Positions 1-5,523 of a DNA stretch of 5,523 nt are shown one piece after another; the first letter of the stretch is position 1, and each line of letters starts with the position of its first letter. The notes under the pieces are model-generated. The model searched no databases, was not told the origin of the DNA, and saw only the letters and a list, made by a program, of their open reading frames with translations. The stretch lies in assembly GCA_027310325.1 (NCBI GenBank), contig DAIDBB010000424.1, forward strand, positions 1 through 5,523, written 5' to 3'. Source of the DNA: a bacterium. Its GTDB lineage: Bacteria; Desulfobacterota; GWC2-55-46. The translations under genes and the position numbers were made by a program.

Positions 1-486
1 GGTCGAGATGGCGTAGAAGGTCCCGACGGTCCGGCCTATGTTGTGCATCTCTCGCGCGGCGATCTTAACGATGTAGGGCGACACGCATCCGAGTAAAAAA
101 AGCGCCGGACCGAAGAGTATGAAGGCGCTGACGAGAGACCCCCATCGAAGCCCCAGCGGCAGCGTTAATCGCAGTACCGGCCCTTTTAACGCCGGGACAA
201 GGATAACCAGGACGCCGGAAAGTAGAATTATCCCGTACAGCCAGTCCGGCGAGCTTTTGCGGTCCGAGAGATGTCCTCCGATTGCGTAGCCCGCTGCAAG
301 GGCGACCATTGTAACGGTTATTAGCGAAGTCCAGACAAAGAGGCTTACGCCGAAGAACGGCCCGATGACGCGCGAACCGAGCACTTCAAGGACCATCACC
401 AGCGCGCCGCACAGGGCCGTGGTCGAGACGAGGTAAGCGAGAAAGCCTTTCGAATGCCGCATCGGAACATTATAATATTTTTTCAT
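1..486 (-). CDS. Fused MFS/spermidine synthase-like membrane protein, N-terminal part (cut by window edge)
   Basis: My reading of the minus strand gives an open frame of 162 codons that runs off the left edge, so only the N-terminus is present. It encodes a very hydrophobic protein with about four membrane segments, near residues 15-36, 48-70, 83-100 and 117-135. Between the second and third lies a short charged loop with GGHLSDRK (70-77), an MFS-like Gly-rich/Asp-Arg turn. The segment with LEVLGSRVIGPFFG (33-46) and the later SPYIVKIAAREMHNIGRTVG (136-155) are what I recognise from membrane proteins annotated as fused MFS/spermidine synthase. Those carry an aminopropyltransferase-like domain at the C-terminus, which would lie outside the window. 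Substrate and transport role are unknown. Start: ATG at 484-486 gives MKKYYN; an in-frame ATG at 460-462 is the alternative. GAGG abuts the first ATG with no spacing, so neither start has a good ribosome site. The family call is fairly sure, the start is not. Confidence 0.72.
   Translation of the reverse strand, partial: MKKYYNVPMRHSKGFLAYLVSTTALCGALVMVLEVLGSRVIGPFFGVSLFVWTSLITVTMVALAAGYAIGGHLSDRKSSPDWLYGIILLSGVLVILVPALKGPVLRLTLPLGLRWGSLVSAFILFGPALFLLGCVSPYIVKIAAREMHNIGRTVGTFYAIST
469..474 (-). promoter_or_regulatory. Possible -10 box for a leaderless start at 462
   Basis: The minus strand reads a perfect TATAAT whose last base lies six bases before the in-frame ATG at 460-462. That spacing would put the transcription start on the A of the ATG, giving a leaderless mRNA. 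No convincing -35 box lies 16-18 bases upstream. The A+T-rich stretch is also what codons for Lys-Lys-Tyr-Tyr-Asn would give if translation starts at 486. I treat this as a weak possibility. Confidence 0.2.
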
Positions 487-525
487 CCTCGACGCATCCG
501 AAATGTTTGCGGGGCCTATTGCCGG

Positions 526-580
526 GGAAAATAAAAAATTCCGGAACGGGGCGCCTCATTCGACCGGAGTTACCGGCAGC
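526..580 (-). terminator. Weak candidate terminator after the small exported protein gene
   Basis: On the minus strand the end of the 556-1053 gene is followed by a T-rich run (ATTTTTTATTTT, about 529-540). Just before it, TCCGG and CCGGA about 19 bases apart could pair as a 5-bp stem, with the stop codon inside the loop. A shorter CCG-TTC-CGG hairpin is the alternative. Both are weak stems, so an intrinsic terminator is possible but not established. The T-run could simply be A+T-rich spacer before the next gene. Confidence 0.2.
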
Positions 581-1053
581 CCCGGGAACCTCCGTGGCAG
601 GAGGTACGGGTCCTGGTAGGCTATTTCCTGCAAGTCTATCTTCCAGCCGCCGTTTTCAAAGGTCATATCGAAGGTCTGCGTGATGGACCTCGTGCTTCCG
701 GTATCGAAACGCATCCGGTAGCCCATCCGGGCCTTAACGGCAGCAACGGTCCTCTTCTTTATCGTTATCTCGACGTCCTGCGCCTTCTCCCAGCAGCAGG
801 CGAGTTTCCAGGAGTTATTGTGGACGGTTTCCGCGAATTTATCGGGCGGCAATATCTTTCTGCTCGTTTCGTCCCCGTATTCATAAAGGGCGTCATAGTT
901 CTCGTCCTGCCAGAGCGTGACTATGCTTGCGAAAGCGCCCAAGACGTCGGCCTCTATCCGGCGCTCTTCGTCCACGGGTATATCGCCTCCACGGGCTTCC
1001 ATGGCCAGAAGGGAGATTAGTATAAAGGAAGCGTATATAAGCCTCTTTATCAT
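556..1053 (-). CDS. Small exported protein of unknown function, possibly NTF2-like
   Basis: I do not recognise this 165-residue protein as a named family. Residues 1-20 form a signal peptide: MIKR positive end, hydrophobic core about 5-17, plausible cleavage after Ala20. No lipobox cysteine is present, so it is probably a soluble periplasmic or secreted protein. The mature part begins with helical, acidic sequence (about 27-80, with WQDENYDALYEYGDETS) and continues into alternating beta-type stretches (about 92-150) ending in ENGGWKIDLQEIAYQDP. This helix-then-sheet layout with a late GGWKI strand is what NTF2-like/SnoaL-type periplasmic domains look like. That is an inference from pattern, not a match. 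Neighbouring cysteines at 86-87 are the only two in the protein and could form a metal or redox site. It lies 101 bases after the oxidase gene on the same strand but has its own good promoter (1083-1111). No Shine-Dalgarno is visible before the ATG (CCTTCCT precedes it), and an in-frame stop at 1066-1068 limits the start to this ATG. Confidence 0.8.
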   Translation of the reverse strand: MIKRLIYASFILISLLAMEARGGDIPVDEERRIEADVLGAFASIVTLWQDENYDALYEYGDETSRKILPPDKFAETVHNNSWKLACCWEKAQDVEITIKKRTVAAVKARMGYRMRFDTGSTRSITQTFDMTFENGGWKIDLQEIAYQDPYLLPRRFPGLPVTPVE

Positions 1054-1082
1054 AGGAAGGATTATTCAAGAGCGTCGCTTCA

Positions 1083-1111
1083 AATATATGAGCCGGCCAA
1101 GGTTTTTTCAA
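1083..1111 (-). promoter_or_regulatory. Sigma70-like promoter for the small exported protein gene
   Basis: The minus strand carries TTGAAA (1106-1111), exactly 17 bases of spacer, then TATATT (1083-1088). Each box matches the sigma70 consensus at five of six bases. The expected start near 1076 would give a leader of about 22 bases before the ATG at 1053. The site sits in the gap after the heme operon and points toward the exported-protein gene, so that gene can be expressed independently of the heme genes. Confidence 0.65.
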
Positions 1112-1154
1112 CTTTCGCGGGATATCAACAACGCCAAAGAGGTCTATCGAACGA

Positions 1155-2597
1155 TCATCTTACTGAAAGATAATGGAGGGCCTTCTTTGCCACTATCTCG
1201 CCGTTCCGGACGCTGTCGCTTATGCCTATCCCGTGGTACGCGCTCCCGGTAAGGTAAAGCCCCGGATATCTTGAAACCCGCTCCTCGATCCAGTTTACCC
1301 TGTCCTCGTGGCCTATCGTGTACTGGGGCATGGAGAGTTTCCAGCGGTAGACGCGGGCAAGGAGGGGCCCGGCGTCTATGCCCATTATGTCCTTCAGTTC
1401 CTCCCGCACCACGCGCGCCATCTCCGAGTCGCTCAGCTCGACGAGCTCGGAGTTTTTCGCGCCCCCGACAAAGCACCTTATAAGGACCGCGTCCTCCGGC
1501 GAGCGGTAGTTGAATTTGACGGAGGTCCACGTGGCGGCCATTATACGCCTCTTTTCGGCCCTGGGGACGACGAAACCGAAGCCGTTAAGGGGATGCTTTA
1601 CGTCCGTCCTCCTGAAGGCTATCGAGACCGTGGCGGTCGAGACATAGGGGATGGTAAGGAGCTTTTGCGAAAGCTCGGCGTCGAGACCCGTAAGGATGGA
1701 GGAGGCCGCAAAGGCCGGGGCGGCTATTATCACCGCGTCGGCCACAATTGTTGTGTTGTCCGCAAGCCGGACCTCGTAGCCCGGACCTTTTTTAATTACG
1801 CCGGTCACCGTCTCGTTTACGGTTATCGAGGTGTTCCTGGATTTAAGAAGGCTTGACTTAAGCGTATCTATCATCACCGATAGCCCGCCCTTTAGCGTCA
1901 TGAACATCGTCACCTTCGGCCCGCCTGCCTGCCCGCCGGGCTTCGGCGCGGCGGCCCTGGATCTCCTCATGGCGGCCATTCTCTTGAGCATCCCCCGGAT
2001 GAGGCTCCCGTGCTCCTCTTCGAGCTGGACGAACTTGGGGAAGCTGCTCCTTATGCTCATCGTCTCCGGGTCTCCGGCGTGCACTCCGGCAACAAGGGGC
2101 TCGGCTATCTTGTCGAGCGCCTCTTTCCCGAGCCTCCTCCTTACGAAGTCCCCCAGGGTCTCGTCCCCTTTCTCCCTTCTTTTGGGGACGAACATCTCAA
2201 GGGCCATCCTTATTTTACCGCGAAGCGTTATGAGGGAGCTTAACGCAAGCGGCATGATCTTCGTCGGGACCATGAGGATTACCCCTTCGGGCAGCTCATG
2301 GAGCCTTCCGCGGGACAATACAAACGTCTTACGGTCCTTTTCGTTCGTTGGAAGGAGCTCCGCGCCGAGGCCGAGCCTCTTGCAGAGCTCCATGGCCCAG
2401 GGCTTTTCGGAAAGGAAGCAGTCAGGGCCGCCCTCGATAAGAAAGCCGTTTACCTTCTCGGTCCTGATGTTGCCGCCGACGTCCGGGTTCTTTTCGAGGA
2501 TGACTATCTCGAAGTCCTCGCCCTTCTGATGCTCGCGAAGGCTGTAGGCCGCCGAAAGCCCGGCTATCCCGCCGCCTATCACTACGACCCTTTTCAT
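1155..2597 (-). CDS. hemY: HemY-type protoporphyrinogen/coproporphyrinogen oxidase
   Basis: This is a 480-residue FAD-dependent porphyrinogen oxidase of the HemY/PPOX family (called hemG in some annotations), full length for the family. It uses oxygen to oxidise a porphyrinogen to the porphyrin by six electrons. The Rossmann dinucleotide motif GGGIAG is at 8-13, the ribose-binding Glu at 35 (ILEK), the GG pair at 41-42 and the family signature EGGPDCF at 55-61. The conserved middle block, with LGDFVRRRLGKE and EPLVAGVHAGDPETMS, covers about 148-181. The C-terminal FAD-contact block, with LTGSAYHGIGISDSVRNG, covers 445-466. A Pro/Gly/Ala-rich linker (about 207-228) lies where the Bacillus protein also has a variable loop. 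No signal peptide or membrane span; it is probably soluble or peripheral. Its ATG overlaps the hemH stop by four bases (ATGA), so translation is probably coupled. Bacillus HemY acts on coproporphyrinogen and Gram-negative homologues usually on protoporphyrinogen; sequence alone does not decide here. Family assignment is very secure, substrate is not. Confidence 0.95.
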   Translation of the reverse strand: MKRVVVIGGGIAGLSAAYSLREHQKGEDFEIVILEKNPDVGGNIRTEKVNGFLIEGGPDCFLSEKPWAMELCKRLGLGAELLPTNEKDRKTFVLSRGRLHELPEGVILMVPTKIMPLALSSLITLRGKIRMALEMFVPKRREKGDETLGDFVRRRLGKEALDKIAEPLVAGVHAGDPETMSIRSSFPKFVQLEEEHGSLIRGMLKRMAAMRRSRAAAPKPGGQAGGPKVTMFMTLKGGLSVMIDTLKSSLLKSRNTSITVNETVTGVIKKGPGYEVRLADNTTIVADAVIIAAPAFAASSILTGLDAELSQKLLTIPYVSTATVSIAFRRTDVKHPLNGFGFVVPRAEKRRIMAATWTSVKFNYRSPEDAVLIRCFVGGAKNSELVELSDSEMARVVREELKDIMGIDAGPLLARVYRWKLSMPQYTIGHEDRVNWIEERVSRYPGLYLTGSAYHGIGISDSVRNGEIVAKKALHYLSVR

Positions 2598-3517
2598 CTG
2601 GCGTAATCCGTCTTGTTCTTTATGAGGGATGCGATGAGTTCCATGAACTTAGCGGAGGCATTGAGCGAAGCGCTTCTCCTGAAGACGAGGCCGCATCTTC
2701 TTGCCGCCTCCTTGAAGAGGATGTCTATGTCGTAGAGCGTCTCCACGTGGTCGGCGACGAACCCGAGCGGCACTATGACGACCCCCTTTTTCCCGAGCCT
2801 TTTGGCCTCCTCGATGACCTCCTCGGTCTTGGGCCCGAGCCATTCGCGGGGACCGGCGCCCTGGCTCTGATAGGGTATCCTGTAATCGATCGAGAGCTTT
2901 TTCGCTATGTCGCCGGCGGTCTCGGTTATCTTCCGCACGTAGGGGTCTCCCGCGAGCGCGGCCACGGGAAGGCTGTGGTTGCTGAATATGACGAGTGCGT
3001 CGTCCGGTCTATTAAAGGTGTCGAGCTCTTTTTTGAGGTTTTCCGCGACCGCGTCTATGAAAAGCCCCTCCCTGTGCCAGTCCCGGGCGTAGCCGATCGA
3101 CAGGCCCCCGCCGCAACTTTTAAGCGCCTCGTCAACGTCCGTAAGGTAGCCGCCTGTAGCGACCCTCGACGAGAAGGGGGCCATTATTACGGCTGCCGCC
3201 TCTTTTATGCCGTCGGCGCGCATGTTCCCGATGGTGTCTTTAATGAACGGACGCCAGTACCGCATCCCGACGTATACTTTGTAGAGGCCTCCCTCGCGCT
3301 TAAGGATCTCGCCGACGGCCTTTGCCTGCGCCTCGGTTATGCTTAGAAGGGGCGAGGAGCCGCCTATGAGCCCGTACCTCTCCCTGGTCTTCTCGATTAG
3401 CTCGGGGGTAAGGGGCCTGCCCTTCAAGACGTTTCTTATGAAAGGCTCGACGCTCTCGATGGAGTCGGCCCCGCCGAAGGCGAGGAGGAGCGCGCCTTTT
3501 GGGGTCTTATTGTCCAT
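2594..3517 (-). CDS. hemH: Ferrochelatase (protoporphyrin or coproporphyrin type)
   Basis: This 307-residue protein inserts ferrous iron into a porphyrin to make heme or coproheme. The length is close to that of Bacillus HemH and the whole family core is present. Landmarks: LLLAFGG at 10-16, YGLIGGSSPL at 48-57, the catalytic His in FSNHSLP (His181), GDPY at 190-193, SQGAGPREWLGPKT at 218-231, and GFVADHVETLYDID at 252-265 carrying the catalytic Glu259. These correspond to Bacillus His183 and Glu264. There are only two cysteines (about 135 and in RRCG near the C-terminus), so the four-Cys iron-sulfur cluster seen in many ferrochelatases is absent. There is no membrane anchor. Phe14 occupies the place of Bacillus Tyr13, and Asn180 sits where Ala is common before the catalytic His. 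The gene follows hemE after 29 bases and overlaps the next gene by four. Only a weak GGGA lies 14 or so bases before the ATG, so it probably depends on operon translation. Function is secure; the porphyrin it uses is not. Confidence 0.95.
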   Translation of the reverse strand: MDNKTPKGALLLAFGGADSIESVEPFIRNVLKGRPLTPELIEKTRERYGLIGGSSPLLSITEAQAKAVGEILKREGGLYKVYVGMRYWRPFIKDTIGNMRADGIKEAAAVIMAPFSSRVATGGYLTDVDEALKSCGGGLSIGYARDWHREGLFIDAVAENLKKELDTFNRPDDALVIFSNHSLPVAALAGDPYVRKITETAGDIAKKLSIDYRIPYQSQGAGPREWLGPKTEEVIEEAKRLGKKGVVIVPLGFVADHVETLYDIDILFKEAARRCGLVFRRSASLNASAKFMELIASLIKNKTDYAR

Positions 3518-3546
3518 GATAGATGACTATTCCCACGCGCGGCGGA

Positions 3547-4575
3547 TTACCTGCGGCTGAACTCGTGGACGCTATCGACGAGCGCCCTTACGTTATCGAC
3601 GGGCGTGCCGACGATTATCCCGTGTCCGAGGTTGAAGATATGCCCGGGCTTGCCTCCGGCCATGTCCAGGACTTCCTTGACGCGCCTTCTTATCACCTCG
3701 ACGGGGGCGAAGAGGACCACGGGGTCGAGGTTGCCCTGGATCGCCCTGTCGTGGCCTATCGTCTTCCAGGCGTCGTCGAGCCTGACCCTCCAGTCTACGC
3801 CCATGACGTCGCCGCCCGCCTGCTTTACGATATCGAGATAGGTGCCTGTATTGGTGCTGAAGTTTATGACAGGGACCGTATTTTTTACGGAGTCGATGAC
3901 CTTTTTCGTGTACGGGAGCACGAACTCCCTGTAATCATCCGGCCCGAGGCACCCGACCCAGCTGTCGAATAGCTGGACGGCCTCGGCCCCTGCCTCTATC
4001 TGGGCCTGGAGATAGACGGTTATGACGTCGGCGATCTTCTCCATGAAGGCCTTCCAGGCCCCGGGGTCGCTATACATGAGACCTTTGGTGTGTATGTAGT
4101 TCCGCGACCCTTCGCCCTCGATTATGTAGCTCGCAAGCGTAAACGGCGCGCCGGAAAAGCCTATGAGCGGCACCCGTCCGTTAAGCTCGGACTTTACCAT
4201 CTTTATCGCCTTCAAGAGATACGGGACGTCCTCGGCCGGATTGATGACGCGGACAGCGTCTATGTCCTTTTTCGTCCTTACGGGGTTTTTTATCTGCGGC
4301 CCTTCGTTCTTGGCGAACTCGAGCTTTATGCCCATGCCTTCGAGCGGCAGGAGAATGTCGGCGAATATTATGGCCGCGTCAAGGGCGAAGGCCCTTATCG
4401 GCTGGAGCGTCACCTCGCAGGCAAGCTCAGGGGTCTTGCACATCTCGAGGAATGTATGCTTGCCCCTTATGGCCATGTATTCCTTCATGTAGCGGCCTGC
4501 CTGGCGCATGAGCCATACCGGCGTATACTCCGCCGGTTGCCTGCGGCAAGCCCTTAAGAACGTGTCGTTCGCCAT
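3547..4575 (-). CDS. hemE: Uroporphyrinogen III decarboxylase
   Basis: HemE removes the four acetate carboxyl groups of uroporphyrinogen III in the cytoplasm, giving coproporphyrinogen III; no cofactor is needed. The 342-residue protein is full length for the family. The N-terminal signature PVWLMRQAGRY lies at 19-29 with the substrate-binding Arg24 and Arg28. The catalytic Asp is at 73 in IIFADILLPLEGMG. Further hallmarks are GFSGAPFTLASYIIEG in the middle, FDSWVGCLGPDDYREF, the GNLDP loop and FNLGHGI with its conserved His near the C-terminus. It is the first gene of the operon: the promoter at 4625-4653 faces it and a strong GAGGAG ribosome site stands six bases before its ATG. hemH follows 29 bases after its stop. 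It faces glgA divergently across 178 bases. Nothing looks degraded and the assignment is essentially certain. Confidence 0.98.
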   Translation of the reverse strand: MANDTFLRACRRQPAEYTPVWLMRQAGRYMKEYMAIRGKHTFLEMCKTPELACEVTLQPIRAFALDAAIIFADILLPLEGMGIKLEFAKNEGPQIKNPVRTKKDIDAVRVINPAEDVPYLLKAIKMVKSELNGRVPLIGFSGAPFTLASYIIEGEGSRNYIHTKGLMYSDPGAWKAFMEKIADVITVYLQAQIEAGAEAVQLFDSWVGCLGPDDYREFVLPYTKKVIDSVKNTVPVINFSTNTGTYLDIVKQAGGDVMGVDWRVRLDDAWKTIGHDRAIQGNLDPVVLFAPVEVIRRRVKEVLDMAGGKPGHIFNLGHGIIVGTPVDNVRALVDSVHEFSRR

Positions 4576-4581
4576 AAAACT

Positions 4582-4587
4582 CTCCTC
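4582..4587 (-). promoter_or_regulatory. Strong Shine-Dalgarno site of hemE
   Basis: The minus strand reads GAGGAG six bases before the hemE ATG, an optimal match and spacing. It confirms the ATG at 4573-4575 as the start. It is the only good ribosome site in front of any gene in the window. Confidence 0.8.
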
Positions 4588-4624
4588 TTAACGGTATTGG
4601 GCCTCGAAAAAAATCAAACACCTC

Positions 4625-4653
4625 ATTATATTTATACATCTTTATTTTTTCAA
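4625..4653 (-). promoter_or_regulatory. Sigma70-like promoter of the hemE-hemH-hemY operon
   Basis: The minus strand has TTGAAA (4648-4653), a 17-base A+T-rich spacer, and a perfect TATAAT (4625-4630). This misses the consensus by one base in the -35 box only. Transcription should start near 4618, giving a leader of about 43 bases that ends with the hemE ribosome site. I see no clear operator, terminator-like leader or riboswitch fold in that leader. The quality of the promoter suggests constitutive, fairly strong expression unless a repressor acts here. Confidence 0.75.
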
Positions 4654-4753
4654 GGTATTTTATCGGCCCCCTGCATGGGGAATATCCGTCTATCCGACTG
4701 GAACCCGGCTGAAATGCCATGAAAGGGCCATTTTTTTCTGCTAAGTTTGCCGT

Positions 4754-5523
4754 ATGCCGCTTAACGTTATCTTCGCAACTTCCGAAGCGCTCCCCTTCGC
4801 CAAGACGGGCGGCCTTGCCGACGTATCCGGGGCGCTCCCTCTGGCGCTCAAGAAGCTCGGCTGCAAAGTAAGCCTTTTTCTGCCTTACTATAGGGAGGCC
4901 GCCTCCCGCGGGTTCAAGACGGAGCCCACAGGCATCGAGGTCATCGTGCCCGTCGGAAGGAGTGACGTAAGAGGCCAGGTACTAAAGGCCTCGATAGACG
5001 GGGTCGCGGTCTATTTCATAAAGAGGGACGAGTTCTTCGACAGGAGCTACCTTTACGGCACCCCGGAGGGCGATTATTTCGACAACCTCGAACGGTTCAT
5101 GTTCTTCTCGAGGGGGGTCATCGAGGCGCTAAGGTCGAAGGCCTTTAAACCCGACATAATACACTGCAACGACTGGCAGACCGGCCTTCTTCCCGCCTAC
5201 TTAATGGACACGTACAGAAACGAACCCCGCTTCTCAAAGGTGGCGACGGTATTCACTATCCATAATATCGCGTACCAGGGACTCTTCCCGGCATCCCTTT
5301 ACTCCGTTACAGGCCTTAGCCCCGACCTCTTTAATCCCGAGGGCCTGGAGTTCTGGGGGAAGCTTAGCCTCTTAAAGGCCGGGCTGGTCTACTCTGATGT
5401 AATAACTACGGTAAGCCCGACTTACAGCAGGGAGATCCAGACGCCGGAGTACGGCGCCGGCCTGGATGGGCTGCTTAAGAAAAGAAAGAACGACCTTTAC
5501 GGCGTATTAAACGGGGTGGACTA
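4754..5523 (+). CDS. glgA: Glycogen synthase (ADP-glucose type, GT5), N-terminal half, cut by window edge
   Basis: The plus strand gives 256 uninterrupted codons from ATG 4754 to the window end, about half of the usual 480 or so residues. GlgA transfers glucose from a nucleotide sugar, normally ADP-glucose, to the non-reducing end of an alpha-1,4-glucan in the cytoplasm. The present part is the N-terminal Rossmann-like acceptor domain. The family motif KTGGLADVSGALP starts at Lys17, the residue that contacts the sugar-nucleotide. HCNDWQTGLLPAYL is at 137-150, VFTIHNIAYQGLF at 166-178 carries the conserved His170, ITTVSPTYSREI follows, and the fragment ends at LNGVD, a typical GT5 boundary motif. 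The start is well fixed: the KTGGL motif sits where it should and an in-frame stop (4742-4744) lies 12 bases upstream. No Shine-Dalgarno or clear promoter is visible before it. It is divergent from hemE; no functional link with heme synthesis is implied. The catalytic C-terminal domain lies beyond the window. Confidence 0.95.
   Translation, partial: MPLNVIFATSEALPFAKTGGLADVSGALPLALKKLGCKVSLFLPYYREAASRGFKTEPTGIEVIVPVGRSDVRGQVLKASIDGVAVYFIKRDEFFDRSYLYGTPEGDYFDNLERFMFFSRGVIEALRSKAFKPDIIHCNDWQTGLLPAYLMDTYRNEPRFSKVATVFTIHNIAYQGLFPASLYSVTGLSPDLFNPEGLEFWGKLSLLKAGLVYSDVITTVSPTYSREIQTPEYGAGLDGLLKKRKNDLYGVLNGVD

Noticed and set aside
1112..1154. Terminator between hemY and the exported-protein gene
   Set aside because: No stem followed by a T-run was found in this stretch on the minus strand. 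The A-run there belongs to the -35 region of the next promoter.
1896..1980. Pro/Gly/Ala-rich stretch inside the oxidase as an insertion or domain fusion
   Set aside because: The Bacillus homologue also has a variable, low-complexity loop here, and the frame and flanking conserved blocks are intact.
1831..2529. Long plus-strand open frame (232 codons) opposite the oxidase gene
   Set aside because: It lies wholly antisense to the unmistakable hemY coding sequence. Its Ser/Pro/Leu-rich translation mirrors the opposing codon bias, and it shows no domain.
2747..3346. Plus-strand open frame (199 codons) opposite hemH
   Set aside because: Antisense shadow in the frame that is kept open by the GC-rich codon bias of hemH; no family features.
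4090..4557. Plus-strand open frame (155 codons) opposite hemE
   Set aside because: Antisense shadow of hemE. The Arg/Leu/Tyr-rich translation has no recognisable motif and there is no ribosome site.
4667..4680. Interrupted inverted repeat CCCC-CTGCAT-GGGG as an operator
   Set aside because: The arms are only four bases of simple G/C and the flanking position mismatches, so chance is likely in GC-rich DNA. It is mentioned only as part of the divergent-region finding.
4427..4720. Minus-strand open frame (97 codons) running through the divergent region into hemE
   Set aside because: It overlaps the hem promoter and ribosome site and enters hemE out of frame. The translation has no coherent features.
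4719..4870. Possible upstream open frame beginning MKGPFFSAKF, overlapping the glgA start out of frame
   Set aside because: It has no ribosome site, about 50 codons mostly inside glgA, and the tail is Ser/Arg/Pro-rich frame-shift noise. A leader peptide was considered but not supported.

Overview
The window looks like ordinary chromosomal DNA from a GC-rich Gram-negative bacterium. Codon choice favours AGG, AAG, ATA and GGC. A signal-peptide protein and a spermidine-synthase-like membrane protein sit beside heme and glycogen genes. This would suit a Desulfobacterota (former Deltaproteobacteria), Nitrospirota or similar environmental lineage. The lineage is an inference from style and gene order; no marker gene fixes it. 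Layout, left to right: (1) positions 1-486, minus strand: N-terminal part of a polytopic membrane protein of the fused MFS/spermidine-synthase type, cut by the left edge. (2) 556-1053, minus: a small exported protein of unknown function with its own sigma70-like promoter at 1083-1111. (3) 1155-4575, minus: a tight three-gene heme operon transcribed hemE, then hemH, then a HemY-type oxidase. It starts from a near-consensus promoter at 4625-4653 and has a strong Shine-Dalgarno site in front of hemE. (4) 4576-4753: a 178-base divergent intergenic region. (5) 4754 to the right edge, plus: the N-terminal half of glycogen synthase glgA. The heme genes supply three late steps of tetrapyrrole synthesis. 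HemE converts uroporphyrinogen III to coproporphyrinogen III, the HemY-type flavoprotein oxidises a porphyrinogen to a porphyrin, and HemH inserts ferrous iron. The order hemE-hemH-hemY matches the Bacillus hemEHY operon, and no coproporphyrinogen oxidase/dehydrogenase (hemF/hemN) lies in the cluster. From this window alone it is open whether the pathway runs through protoporphyrin or coproporphyrin; this is the most useful question the window raises. No mobile element, CRISPR array, RNA gene, phage gene or defence gene was seen, and I do not see a clearly new biological system. The remaining oddities are small: scarce Shine-Dalgarno sites, two promoters of almost identical design, a possible leaderless start, and active-site-neighbour substitutions in the ferrochelatase.
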